Shown here: positions 23,459-34,264 of the stretch, piece after piece
Numbering within the stretch: position 1 is the first letter of the stretch
How the letters are laid out: the number at the start of each line of letters is the position of its first letter
Assembly (NCBI GenBank): GCA_030374765.1
Contig: JARGXX010000026.1
Location: 186,001 to 250,000 of the forward strand
From: Agarophyton chilense
Taxonomy: Eukaryota > Rhodophyta > Florideophyceae > Gracilariales > Gracilariaceae
Length of the DNA stretch: 64,000 bases
Reading direction: 5' to 3'
Translations under genes and position numbers: made by a program
The notes under the pieces: generated by a model
Told to the model about the DNA's origin: nothing
The model's input: only the letters and a program-made list of their open reading frames with translations
Database searches by the model: none

Positions 23459-25649
23459 CTAAGCCAACAAAAGACCGAACGTGGTGCCCACGGGGGAATC
23501 GCTGGAAGTTTCCGCCCGCTCCACAATGGTGCTGAGATCCGCCACGTTTTGCTTGACTGCCTGGTACATCCCGGTTTTAAATCGATTACGGAAGGTCACA
23601 GCTTGGTTGATACTGGCGATATAATCCGCGTCACGAGAGATGAGCTGCTTTAAAAGCGGGAGAGCTTTTTGGAAGGAGCGCGGACCGAGACGGTTGAGAC
23701 AAGACACGCAAACGCGCTAGATTTTCATGAGCACACCACTAATGGCAGGAGCTGTAACGGGCTCACCACCGCCTGCAGTGGTAGAATTCACCATGAGAGT
23801 TTGCGGAAGTCCAGCAGAAAGAGCAGTAACCGAACGGGGAACGCGTATAGAAAAAGGCCAGCCGACTAAACAGATGCAGCGGTAGCGGAGACTGAAGGAA
23901 TACCTTACGAAGCACCCACTTCATGGTTAAAAAACTTAAGAGACCCACGAAAGGTGTACTCGCCTGGTAATACCCAGGTTTTCTCACTGGGAATGGCTAG
24001 CTTCTCGAACTCCCAAACTTCCCAACATTGGTCATCCTTCCAGGAATGCGACAAAACCAACTCCAGAGAAGTCTCCAGCTGGGCAAGGATGTATTAAGTA
24101 CCGAAGACAATCTTATTCACACCAATGTAGCGGATTAGATCCACGGTGGAGCGATGAATCCGGAGTATTCGACGAACAGGTGAAAAACAATAGTTGGTGA
24201 TACCAGGGTCGGAGCAACGGCTGTCCCATGTAATACGGTCGCAGAAGGCTTAAACAGAGAGAAAGACCACTAAAACGACCCACTCCGCGAGAACCACAGA
24301 CCAAATGGTATGATAGTACCCCTCGCTTCGGTTGCAACGGCTGCCGAAGCATGCCAGCACGGGAGGAGTCGCGAAGCAAAACCATTGAGGTACCTCGTAG
24401 CCCTCCCACCAGTCGGGACGGGTGACATACCATTTGCAGCGATTCTCAGTCATTTGAGAAAAGAACTCTTTGCAATGGAAACCATGCATGGTACGGACGA
24501 GACTACTCCGAAAGCGGATCCAGGCCTCAGTGGCAGCGTTCTCGCCCCAACGGTCACGATCCAACCAATTAATGGTATCGAAGGGTGTCGTAAACCTCAC
24601 CATCTCGAATTCAAGCTTCAGCAACTTCGTTGACGGACTGATACCGTGCAGCAGCCTCACCAGGTAGCGGAAGTAGAGGAACTCGTCCTCGCACCGCAGA
24701 TACAGTAGGTCACTCGGGATGGTGTTAGGGATGAAAAACCGAAACTGTGAATGCTGTCGGCGCTTCTGAAAGAAAGCCTGTCTCCCGTGACGGGAATGAT
24801 TCTCCCTGGATCGCAACGGTGGAACCAGTGGCACGGTGCCAAGGCGACGATTGTCCCAACGATACTATGAGGCATAAGCAGAAAGGGTGGGCTTTTTAAA
24901 CTGCGAACCCAACCCAGTAGTGTTGATTCGAATTGGCGAAGAGGGGGCCTCCATTTGTATTGAATTGAGCTCCTTCGGGAGCAAACCAAAAGGGTTGAGG
25001 GCTTAGGGCGGCGTGCTGAACAAACACAGATCAAACTATCCGCACTTCAGAGGAAAACCAAATGACACACCAGGGATGGGAGATCACGAGGATTCCGGAG
25101 CGGTAACGGACTGGCCACGACCACGACCTGGAGGGCGGGAGCGGGGAGAAGGTTTCGAGATACCACGGCTGCAGTTCGAACTGCGTAGACCATTACCAGA
25201 CATGATGAACAACAGGGATGGGGACGCAGACTGGCGCAGTATTGCCTCTGCACCATGGTTTTTGTACCCATAGACGGTAGGCTCTCGCGCCCAATGCGAC
25301 CCGTGACGGCTTTGAAATGTGTCCTCAGTGGTGCCCGAAATCTCCTCGAACTGCGCAGGAAAGACCGAAGGGGACCCACTGACACGGAAATAACACCCGT
25401 GATCGAGGTCGACACACGTTGAGAACCATAAAAATGTTCGGTTAACCAGTAGGCGGGCATGCGAATTACGCCAAGAAGTGCCAGGGAGTCCGCGCGCATC
25501 TCCACGAAGTGTTCTCCAGCCGATACGGTACCAGAAGAGAAAGATAACAAGGGGGGAAGGAAGACGAGTGGAACCGAAGACACCAGAAATGTCCAGAGCG
25601 AAGAAGGATAAAAAGCGGACAAGATACCTATGAGGTATAACGCTCGCAC
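23459..25649 (-). pseudogene. Antisense coding region (third gene) of family-1, copy B
   Basis: It runs opposite to gag-pol from near the 3' LTR (about 25650) towards integrase, ending at 23459. The longest open part (24250-24834) contains SDLLYLRCEDEFLYFRYLV, LDRDRWGENAATEAWIRF and TRPDWWEGYEVPQWFCF, which is unusually rich in aromatic residues. The C-terminal part (23459-23707) is a long amphipathic helix (INQAVTFRNRFKTGMYQAV). Both parts are shared with the first copy. The central block near 24000-24145 is homologous to residues 51-110 of the antisense gene at 30321. I recognise no known domain. Fossil, several breaks. Confidence 0.55.
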
Positions 25650-25932
25650 ACTCTAAACACGCAACGAAGAATGCGAAAAAACCGATTGGTACACGAACTC
25701 CCGACCAATCTGGGGAACCCTAAAGGGAAGCTAAATTGCTAAGCCGTCACGAACGATCACGGGCGGGAAGGTGGGTTAACGTCGACGGTATTCGACACCG
25801 TTCGGCTCACCGCGTGGCGTTACCAAACGGTATGGTGCATCCCGCACTGACGGCCGCCATACTGTAGTTCACAGCACTGGCGAACGCACTAAGGTAAAGC
25901 CACACGGCTCGGCTATCGCTAGGAGGGGGATC

Positions 25933-26483
25933 TGTCATGTATTGAGCCACATCAAGGAGGTAATGATGCCATGTGCTGGACCTGGATGGTTCCCGGCATG
26001 CGCCGTGTACTAGAGTGGTTTAGTTAGCAATTAGTATAGCATTTCGCTTATTTAGTATGAGATAGATAAGATTGAATAGATAGGGAGGTGAATTTCAAGT
26101 GCACCTCTCCGTGGCCACATGGCAAGGAGCGCCCCCGTAGGCCTGGTGGCCGGTGATATATATATCTTCGCCAAGCATGGCCACGCCGAACACTATTGCA
26201 AAGATAAGCACCTACTAGACAAATTTTACCGCTTTTGATTTCTACAGATGGGCATGAAGGCAAGTCTGGTGTCCTGACGGTTTTCCGGACCCGTGTGCCC
26301 TGTTCATCACCGTCTACCAACCTTGTTTCACTATGGACGCCGTTCCTGTTGCACCCTTCAGTGGCTGGTGCTGCCACACCTTACCGGTATCCTCAATCTC
26401 TTCATCTCAGGTCGAGCCCATTGTGCGTTACCTAAAACTGACAGGTCTTACACCCCTTCGCTACCGTTTGGGTTTACACCACA
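25933..26483 (+). repeat. 3' LTR of family-1 copy B
   Basis: It begins TGTCATGTATTGAG after the purine tract CTAGGAGGGGGA and ends TTTACACCACA. About 551 bp, matching 6118-6662 and 20408-20952 throughout, with more divergence than those two show to each other in the first 150 bases. Confidence 0.78.
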
Positions 26484-27518
26484 TGTCTAGCGGCCCTTTT
26501 TCATTGGTAGCAGTAACTTTGAGTCGTTTTCATTCTCAAAGTACCTGGACTAGAATCCTTATGGCCTTTATTGGCATGCACTAATCGATCTCATCAAGTA
26601 TCAGAGCTTCTTGTTTCTTTCTGAGACGTTTGGATTCTTTCCATATTCGGAAATCGGTTTGGTGGTATGCTCGCCAGTCTGCAGCAATTCCCCTTCTTTT
26701 AGCTCGTCGGTGTCCTTTTGAACGTTCTTTTGAAAACGTTTGCAGGGTTATCGACCACTGTATCTGCCTTTTATTGGTTTCCAAAGTTTGGAAGTGTTAC
26801 ACGGTTGTAAAATCGTTGCAGCTTTCTTTTCAACCGCTTTGTCGAGTTCAATTCCAGTGGTACATATTCACACTCCCTGCTCTAGTATTTGGAATTCCGT
26901 GCTGTACCCCGTTTTCGCTCTTACCATTGTCTCTGGCATCTGCCGTTTTTTGTGGAAGATTGAGCGTATATCGCTCGTTTTACCCTATACCAGTCTATAT
27001 ACACTACTGAAGTTATGTGAAGATGGTTGCTGCATCCTTTGCGTGATCTGTGAGAGACTTTTGCAAGGTCAGGGGGCATATTTTTCTAATAATAGAACGT
27101 CTATCGTGCTTGTTTGATGACTGTCTTTCGGCGGTGGTGTGAAAGTTGGCTCCTGTGGTGCGTAATATAAAAAGAAGAAAGGGTTGGGAAATGATGGGGT
27201 TATGTAAATGATATGATTGTTATCAAAATGATGGTAGTTGGTGTGGAAGAAAAAACACGAAAGATATGAAGTTAAAGGTAAGCTTTTAGAGTTTGAAGGA
27301 GGCAGCCATTGCTAGCAAAATCAATTAGTAGTGTCCGTTTGACCGAGGCGACTGCTCAAAATTATTTTTTTTGAAAGATAGTTCTGTTTCATACACATCT
27401 TTCAAACGTTTTTTAGAGTGTACTCACTATTTTTGCACCCAAACAAGCCTGTTTTGTAATCTATTATAGGAATTAGCATTCGAATCAGTTAACCATATGT
27501 TCTATATTATTTTGTCAC
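26484..27518. other. Unassigned flank between family-1 LTR and Harbinger element
   Basis: Several overlapping open frames occur (26581-26784 minus, basic; 26630-27117 plus, hydrophobic), but none shows a recognisable motif, and they lie opposite each other. 27120-27500 is AT-rich with no open frame of note. This may be host intergenic DNA that received the Harbinger insertion. Confidence 0.35.
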
Positions 27519-27521
27519 TAA

Positions 27522-27555
27522 GAGCATCCCCATCCACAACCCCTAAACCTAAAAT
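27522..27555 (+). repeat. Candidate left terminal inverted repeat, Harbinger
   Basis: GAGCATCCCCATCC followed by CCCCTAAACCTAAAAT. The bases just outside are TAA (27519-27521), the target preferred by Harbinger. Its reverse complement resembles 44528-44560, with several mismatches. Confidence 0.5.
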
Positions 27556-27702
27556 TTACTAGCAAGTGTACGATGTTTATTGGACAGCGTAACAATTAAG
27601 ATTTGGGAACTAACCTAAAACTACAATACCACCATCGCGTTTAATTCCCTTCCCGCCCAAATGGGAATGACAGGATCTGAATCCGACTCCGATTGTTGAG
27701 CT

Positions 27703-28960
27703 ATGGAGATTGCTGCTCTTCTTGCTGTCATATCATGCTCAAGCTTGATTGCTTATATCGTGAGGAGCATAGGGCGGCGTCGTAGAGGGGGATCTGTGCA
27801 AGGCAGAGTTGGTAACCGTGAATACAAACGCCTGCAGGCAGCAAAACGTATCGATCGGGATTACTTTTGCCGCAATACGGATTCACATCCAGTGTTTTCT
27901 GAGAAGGTGTTTGAAAAACGCTATTGAATGCCTAGGGATGTATACGAGAAACTGAGGCAGGGCGTGCTTCGTGTTGACGATTACTTCGAACAGGAGATGG
28001 ATGCCGTTGGCGTGCCGGGTGCAACAACTGATCAAAAGGTTACTGCTGCTTTGCGCCAACTTTCGTTGGGCGTCTCTGCGGATGCGACTGTATAATACGT
28101 TAGATTTTCGGAGAATACGAATTTACAGTGAATAAAACGATTCTTAACAGCTGTTATCGAGGAATTCAAAGAGGAATGGCTTCGGTCACCAACAGAAGAC
28201 GATCTTAATGAAATCGAGAAGCAGTACAGCCGGCTGGGCTTTCCGGGTTGCATTGGTGCTGTCGATTGCGCCTCCTGGGAATGGGAAAACTGCCCTGTTG
28301 CATGGCACGGTATGTACAATGACAAGGACAAAAAGCTAGTTTTTCCAATGCAGGTTGTATGCGATGACTATCTGTGCATATGGCATCTTAACTTTGGTAT
28401 GCCAGGTGCTTTTAACGACAAAACCATCATGGATCATAGTCCGCTTTTCAATGCGGTTAGGGACGGAAACTGGCCTCCAGTGCGTCCCTCCACATCCGCA
28501 GCTGAGCTGGTGTTGAGCTGGTTTTACTATCTCGTGGATGGTATCTATCCCCACTACCGAATCTTTCTCAGATAGTAAAACCAGCTCAACACCAGCTCAG
28601 CTGCGGATGTGGAGGGACGCACTGGAGGCCAGTTTCCGTCCCTAACCGCATTGAAAAGCGGACTATGATCCATGATGGTTTTGTCGTTAAAAGCACCTGG
28701 CATACCAAAGTTAAGATGCCATCTGCACATGGACTCTTTTCGAAGCATCAATCTGTAGCTAGGAAGTCGGTTTAGCGCGTATTTGGGGTTCGGTTTGCAC
28801 GTTTCCACATTCTATGTCGTCCGGCAAGACTGCTGGAGAAGGTAGATCTTGTGAATGTTGCGCAAGCCTGTTGCATTATACACAACATGATTTGTGATAG
28901 TTGCAAGGCAACGTACTCAGGTAGAACAAACATTCTGTCAAACGAGGACGTGGATCTCAT
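27703..28960 (+). pseudogene. PIF/Harbinger transposase
   Basis: Signature segments in order: GFPGCIGAVDCASWEWENCP (first Asp at 28264), WHLNFGMPGAFNDKTI (second Asp at 28417), YYLVDGIYPHYRIF, and after a foreign piece, RKSV-stop-RVFGVRFARF and IIHNMICDSC. The catalytic Glu of the usual K-x-V-E-R motif is replaced by a TAG stop at 28773-28775. Other in-frame stops are at 27925 (TGA), 28093 (TAA) and 28129 (TGA). An inverted copy of 28373-28532 is inserted at 28570-28729, between the second and third catalytic positions, and the frame differs on its two sides. The family call is secure; the gene is dead. Confidence 0.9.
28373..28729. repeat. Large palindrome inside the Harbinger transposase
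   Basis: The arms are 28373-28532 and 28570-28729, 160 bp each, inverted, with only one mismatch seen (at 28379) around a 37-base spacer. The right arm is a reverse-complement duplicate of transposase coding sequence, so the minus strand reads the same residues (WHLNFGMPGAFNDKTI) as the plus strand. The near identity makes this much younger than the decay of the surrounding gene. Confidence 0.92.
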
Positions 28961-29684
28961 CCAAACACTACCAATTCAGATGAGGAAAGTGATCAAATCG
29001 TCCTCAACTTACGCCTAAACGAGGCAGTATAGGCATTACACTGAAAGTACAGAGTCCCCAACACAGTGCGCATTTCTTCTTGAGGCCAATATGAATCACT
29101 TGTGGAACGTACATGGTGGAGTAAATGTTACGTTGAACGTGAGTTTTATGGCCGTCCACGAGCACCAGGGTCTGGGACAGGGCTCCAGCCGCCGGAGGAG
29201 AGTTCACCTTGTAGAGGATATTAGAGCCATTTCTGGGAAGCTAACGGTACTTCAAAGGGGCAAAAAGTGCACCGGGAAAAATTGTAAACTTTACGTGTCT
29301 TTTGTCAATTCTTCGACCCGTTAAGAAGGATCTATAGAGATCTGCTTAATACATGTCGTAACCTGAAGGAGGTTGTGTCTTCAAATCTTCAAAAATAAGA
29401 CCTCGCCGCTCTTTATCCGGGTAAGTTTTGCTGCTGGTTTCATCTGGGGATATCTCGTCGCAGATATCTTCGATTTAAGCATCTTTCAAAAGCCCTCGCA
29501 GAACACGTTTCCGCATAGCCTGACGCATCTCCTCGCGCTCTTCTAAAGAACTTTCCCGGTACAAATCCTTATTTTTTTAACTCCAAACAACTCTCTTTTG
29601 ACGCTATCCTGCGAAATTCTATCTTTTTTGCTTTTCGCTGTACCGTCAAAAACTTGCTTTATTTATTAAACAGAAGTCGTTATC
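28961..29684. other. Harbinger interior between transposase and inserted gypsy element
   Basis: No recognisable gene. A short plus-strand frame (29091-29324) shows no motif. It is probably the 3' untranslated part of the convergent transposase and Myb-like genes, continuing at 38862 beyond the inserted element. Confidence 0.4.
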
Positions 29685-30129
29685 CGTAATGTAATGATGG
29701 TTTAAGTCAGCGTACGGGTCTCGACCGGTGGTAGCGTGGTAGGGCGGGTCCAAAGGTTCGAATCCTTGACGGGGGCACTCCCAGAGTACTTGGTGCAAAG
29801 GGATGGCGTTTACTGCGTATTCCTACAGGTGGGAGCTGCGGAAACGATGGCTTGAAGATCAAAGGGTGGAACTATTACACCAAAGAAGATTATGTAGTAT
29901 CCTAACGGTGCCTACCGTACTCTAAGGGAGATGCGTCTCTCGAGCCAAGTGAATAGTACTGGCGAGGCGCTGAAATCTCCGTAGCACTGTAGTGTTAATC
30001 TATGCCACGAATTAAATTAAATTAATAATCTACATGAGTCCACCTGAGGTCGATCCGTACACGTTTCATCTGCAAGATCCTTCAGGGCCCGGCGGCTTTC
30101 CGGGCTCAACCGTTATTATAGCTTCTTCA
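29685..30129 (-). repeat. 3' LTR of family-2 gypsy element
   Basis: 445 bp, direct repeat of 38417-38861. About 19 differences fall in the first 95 bases (by hand count) and almost none in the next 130. The plus strand contains a tRNA-like stretch at 29728-29770 with an A-box-like TAGCGTGGTAGGGCG and a perfect B-box GGTTCGAATCC (29755-29765). Confidence 0.85.
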
Positions 30130-30320
30130 CTTATCTCCCTCCTTAGGATTCGACCGTCACGGCGATTTCCAGATGGTTTCATAACTGCTCCAGGGGACGC
30201 TTGTACTTCATTGCTCCTGGTACCATTGGGTGCGACGGTACGTCGCGTCGTCACCGCCTGCGGGGATGCGGGGATGCGTGAGCTGACCATTGGCCCCGAA
30301 GGTCCTGGCTGTCCTGGCAG

Positions 30321-31532
30321 GTGCTCTTCGTCGAGATCGGCGTGATGTCCCTTATGGCCTTTCTGGATACCGCGAAATACGGAATCCGGGGTAATGTCCG
30401 TTCGGAGGAATGGAGGGTGGGGTATGGTGAGAACACACCCGGTCCTCGAGGTCGCCTAATCTCGATCCCGGACATCATGATCCGTTTCCTAAAGAACCTG
30501 GGCATACAAATCATCGTCCGTGGGACTCAGTTCGACGTCGAGGAGACCGAGGCCCTTTTGGATCATGTCCTACAGGTGGAGTGGGGCAAGACTTCCGGGT
30601 TCGTTTGGTATGACTGGGATACCGACTCATTCACGCCGATTCCGCTGCATCCCCAGGGTCGGGACGACGCCCGTGCCTATCCCGCCAAGCCCTTGAGGAA
30701 TCAAGCATCGGACACCCCGAGGCGTCATGTGCCTGACTATTATCTGAAGCCCATTGGTTTCGATCCCCTTTGCTTCGATCCTGATGTGGAAGCCGCGCCG
30801 TTAATTACTGCTCGCATGTCCGACGGAGAATCCTTTGGTGAAGATCCCTTCGTCTTACCCGTGGAAGGCGTTTATCCTCCGGTTGAGTCCGCCGTTGTAT
30901 TGCCGACCGGTTCTCCTCCTTCAGCTCCTCCAGGCGCCGCTCCTCAGGATGAGCTCTCGTATGAACCGCCCGTTGCCCAAGTTACTATTTCTCCTGGCGA
31001 GGGTACCATCGAAACCGAAAGTTGTGTAGGCGAAGCACTTGCTCAGACGTCCACCGGGGGCGTCGACATCGCTCGGTCCTCTCCGTCGGTCCATTTTCTT
31101 TCTTCGGTCACGGCTGCCGCCGCGGATCTCCGTCATGTCTGCCGTACCGTTGGTATCACGGCCTCGATGGATATTGCAACAGTCCTGAGGGAAGCCTGCT
31201 CCTGGGCGCGTCGCTCGGCTCGCTCCACCGCGGTTGTCCAACAGGGTTAGGACCTGAAGGCCGCCATGGTCAATATCCTGCAGCAGAATGCGCAGGCGAT
31301 GTCCCAGAGGGTTACTGCCGACTTGGATGCCCGATATGGTCTCAATTTGAGTGACCGGGAGGTTTCCGATGGTGACAATAGTTCCTCAGGAGAATCCCCG
31401 CAAAAGAAGCGTGCTCGGCTCGCTGGGGCCGGTTTGGGTGGTTCAGCTGGCTTCTCGGGTGACCCTAATCCCGGTTTCGCTCCTGCAGGTTCCAACGAGG
31501 ACGACGGAGTTACTCCTGCGCCGCCCCAGTGA
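30321..31532 (+). CDS. Antisense third gene of the family-2 gypsy element
   Basis: This open region runs opposite to gag-pol between chromodomain and 3' LTR. It looks nearly whole, with about one break. Residues 51-110 (DIMIRFLKNLGIQIIVRGT, then an acidic helix and FVWYDWDTDSF) align with the antisense regions of both family-1 copies. The middle (about 150-250) is Pro/Ser-rich and probably disordered. The C-terminal part has a helix (AAMVNILQQNAQAMSQRV) resembling the family-1 C-terminal helix, then a Ser-Gly acidic patch and a KKRARL basic motif that could be a nuclear signal. The start is uncertain; coding character may begin upstream near the LTR. I recognise no known domain. Confidence 0.6.
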
Positions 31533-31756
31533 GTCCTGTTGGTGTTCGAAGCACTTTTGAGGTCATACCAAGGGCTGTTATGCCTCTCTTAGTTACTCGA
31601 GTAAGCTTAATAAAGTTATGCTTGTGCTTTCCCAAGGTCTTTCTTGTATCTCAAATGTGCGTTCCCCATTACGGCGTCCCATATTGAGAGCGTCTCTGTT
31701 CTTCCTCAGAACTGAATTTGTTCCCAGATTCGGGAGCTACGACGAACCGTTGTGTC

Positions 31757-31915
31757 GGGAGGCGGTTTGGGAGGCGGTTTGGGATTATTCGGGCCAATGG
31801 TTGGTTTATTCGGACCAATGGTTGCCCCCTTCTAAAGACCGTGCTCCGTGTGGCTGATTCTGCGCCAATTGGTTGCCCCCTCCTGAAGGCCGCGCTCCGT
31901 GTGGCTGATTCTGCG
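31757..31915. repeat. Short tandem repeats at the end of family-2 pol
   Basis: Two copies of a 50-51-base unit occupy 31815-31864 and 31865-31915 (starting CCAATGGTTGCCCCCT and CCAATTGGTTGCCCC). Further left is a 12-base unit GGGAGGCGGTTT twice (31757-31780). They lie just after the chromodomain on the element strand and lengthen its C-terminal tail. Confidence 0.85.
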
Positions 31916-32803
31916 CCAATAGCGTGCGATAAAATTAGCCGGAATGGTTTGACGCTCTTGCCAAGTATATTCCTCAGGTCTGTAACCGAACCAATGGACG
32001 CGATAGCGCATAGTTCCATCTTCTCCCCGATCGGCAGAGATGATGCACTCATTCACATATTCTGGTTGATGTTCATCCTCCGGAAGGAGAGTGTGGTCCA
32101 GAGGGGCGAATCCATCGGAGTCGATTGGGAGCGATGGGTCATAGTAGTTGGCCTTGACCATTGTGTCCGTGGGGCTAGTAGAGTCCTCGGGAACAGCCTT
32201 AGGGGGTGTGGAGACTTGAGTGTCGACCTGGGTTCGTGGTGCTTCCGTTTGGCCAGGGGGCTGGGAAGTTCGTGGTCCGGAGGAACTGCGAGCTCGTGTC
32301 ACGCGGTCAATAGACACCGTGTCCTGTAGGCCGTCTATGAGTAAAGTTATGGTGTGTTCATTGGCCTTAAGGACTTTGTATGGTCCCGTAGAGCGAGATA
32401 GGAGCTTCCGCGTACTGTCCTCGAGTTCCTCACTGTCCTTCCGTGGCCAATCCAGGTAAACCAGGTCTCCTTTCCCAAAGGTCGGTGTGTTCCAAACGGG
32501 TTTGTCGAAATTGCACTTGTAGCGTCGTTGGTCTTTGGTTAGTAAAGTTCTGGCCGATTTGAGAATGCGTTCAATGCGTCGGCGCGAGTAGCGCTTCGCC
32601 TGGGTAGAAGTCATCCCTTCGGTTATTTCCTGGGGTACGATAGACTCCTGAAGGTCAACAGCTATCGGCGGCGGCGCTCTCGTTAGCGTTAAGTCGAAAG
32701 GCGTTGTCCCTGTGGAAGCGTGTATCTGCGTGTTGTAGGCATAAAGCAGTGGCTCAACGTAGTCGTCCCAGTCCAATTGGTGCTCCGAAACGTAGTGCGC
32801 CAA
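31832..32803 (-). pseudogene. Integrase C-terminus and chromodomain, family 2
   Basis: The minus strand reads the integrase tail (LDWDDYVEPLLYAYNTQ, DLVYLDWPRKDSEEL, GPYKVLKANEHTITLLIDGL) followed by a Pro/Thr-rich linker and a chromodomain (YRVHWFGYRPEEYTWQERQ, then IPANFIARYWRR). Chromodomains on gypsy integrases direct insertion to marked chromatin. The open stretch is long (323 residues). Fossil. Confidence 0.85.
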
Positions 32804-32857
32804 TCGTTTCAGAAGGGTGCGGTTGAAGCTTTCGGCTTGGCCATTGGTTTGCGGGTG

Positions 32858-33317
32858 TTACGCAGTGGTTGTCATATGTTTGATTCCTAAAGTAGCACAG
32901 ACGTGTGAAAAGAATTTGGATACAAACTGGCTGCCATTATCCATGAGGAGGTAGATTGGCATGCCATATGGATGTACCCAGTGGGATAAGAAGGCCGTGG
33001 CGACATCCGTGGCCTTTTTCTTCGCTAGGGGTAGGGCTAGGGTGAGTTTGGTAAACCGACCGGTTATAACCAAAAACAAACCGTTTCCTATGGTACGAAT
33101 TAGACAAAGGCCCAAGTATAACCATTGCGACAAATTCCATTGGACCTGCGGCGGGGAAGAGCTTCAATTTGGCCTGATGGTTGGCGCGAGACCCTCGGAT
33201 CTGTGCGCACGATGCACAGTCCCGCGCGGTTTTCCATAGGTCATGCGCCATATGTGGCCAGTAGATGAACTTCCCTAGGGTCTGGTACATTCGTGGGCCT
33301 CCAGGATGGCCAACCAA
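32858..33317 (-). pseudogene. Integrase zinc-binding and core domains, family 2
   Basis: GHPGGPRMYQTLGKFIYWP and CASCAQIRG give the HHCC zinc module; YLLMDNGSQFVSKFFSHVC is the catalytic core. Order and spacing are those of a Ty3/gypsy integrase. Fossil. Confidence 0.85.
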
Positions 33318-33388
33318 GTGGGGGAAATGGGCGAGGTATAGGAATCACGTCCTAAGCGAAGTTGGTATCACCAGTTGGAGTGCTCCAT

Positions 33389-34246
33389 CTAGCGGTGAGA
33401 GGCGACATAGTAGTCCAAATCGTTCATAGTCGAATAGGCATCCTGGAGTTCTACCAATTGGGCTGTTTCCTTGCAGTACCCGTCTTTGACCTGCGCCTGT
33501 AGGAGTTCCTCAATAGTTATAGGGAGGAGCACTTTTTCCTCCGGGGCTATCGCGTTAACCTGAGGTGGTGCCGAATTGGGCGGTATCGTTTCCCAGTCCA
33601 ATAGGTATACTTAGTTCTCCTTTACCTCAGGGTCCTCTGATTGCACCTTACCCATATGGTCATCTGTTTCCGTATAGTCCTGAGGTCCATCATCTCTAAA
33701 GTGGGTGGGAATTAGGTCGTGCAATGGGGTATCATCAGTTCCGTCGGTGATGATTCGCGACAGGGCATCTGCTGCCTGGTGCTTTATTCCTGGCCTATAG
33801 GTTATCTCGTAGTCATATTCTGACAGCCTGAGGCGCCACCTAGCGAGGCGACTCGATGCATCGGTCATATTGAGTAGCCAGCGGAGTGAGTCATGGTCTT
33901 TTCTCATGGTAAATCTGGTTCCCTCGAGGTGCGGATGTAGTGTCAATACGGACCATACGATGGCCAGACATTCCTTTTCGGTCGTACTGTAGTTTCGATC
34001 CGCGCTGGTGAGAGTTCGGCTCCAGTATCCAATAGGTCGATAGTCCTTCGGTGACTCCTGTTCCTGTGGCAGTTCACAACCCACTTGGACATCAGACGCA
34101 TCTGTGTCCAGGACGAAAGGCCTATTGGGCTTTGGTAAGGCCAATATGGGTGGGTTCAGCAATTTGTCCTTTAGGGTCTGAAATGATTCGAACTGGTCGT
34201 CCGTAAGGGCTTCAAACTCCGAAGATGTTCCCTTCTTCAGCATCAC
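33389..34246 (-). pseudogene. RNase H and linker to integrase, family 2
   Basis: PFVLDTDASDVQVGCEL, PIGYWSRTLTSADRNYSTT and YRPGIKHQAADALSRI are the usual RNase H and tether motifs of Ty3/gypsy pol. The stretch 33389-33601 continues into the integrase leader. Fossil. Confidence 0.85.
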
Positions 34247-34264
34247 GTTGAGAGGGGCCGGGAT

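Larger units (their letters stand above)
22140..26483 (+). mobile_element. Ty3/gypsy element, family 1, copy B (5'-truncated)
   Basis: It starts inside integrase at a sharp junction with the Ulp1 scrap (the match to copy A begins at about 12540 of that copy). It contains the integrase C-terminus, a linker, the antisense coding region and a 3' LTR ending at 26483. Gag, protease, RT and RNase H are absent. It is collinear with 17240-20952 and moderately diverged from it. Fossil. Confidence 0.75.

Noticed and set aside
26581-27117. Opposed open frames in the 26.6-27.1 kb flank
   Set aside because: The plus and minus frames overlap each other, have no recognisable domain and no conserved neighbour.
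29728-29790. Possible functional tRNA gene
   Set aside because: A- and B-box-like sequences are present, but they are too close together for an anticodon arm and lie in all copies of an LTR.
29685-30129. tRNA-derived SINE
   Set aside because: The repeat occurs as a direct pair bounding gag-pol with equal lengths of 445 bp, which fits LTRs better.
30034-30345. Short plus-strand frame starting inside the family-2 LTR
   Set aside because: It lies in a different frame from the antisense gene and has no counterpart in family 1, so it was not called as a gene.
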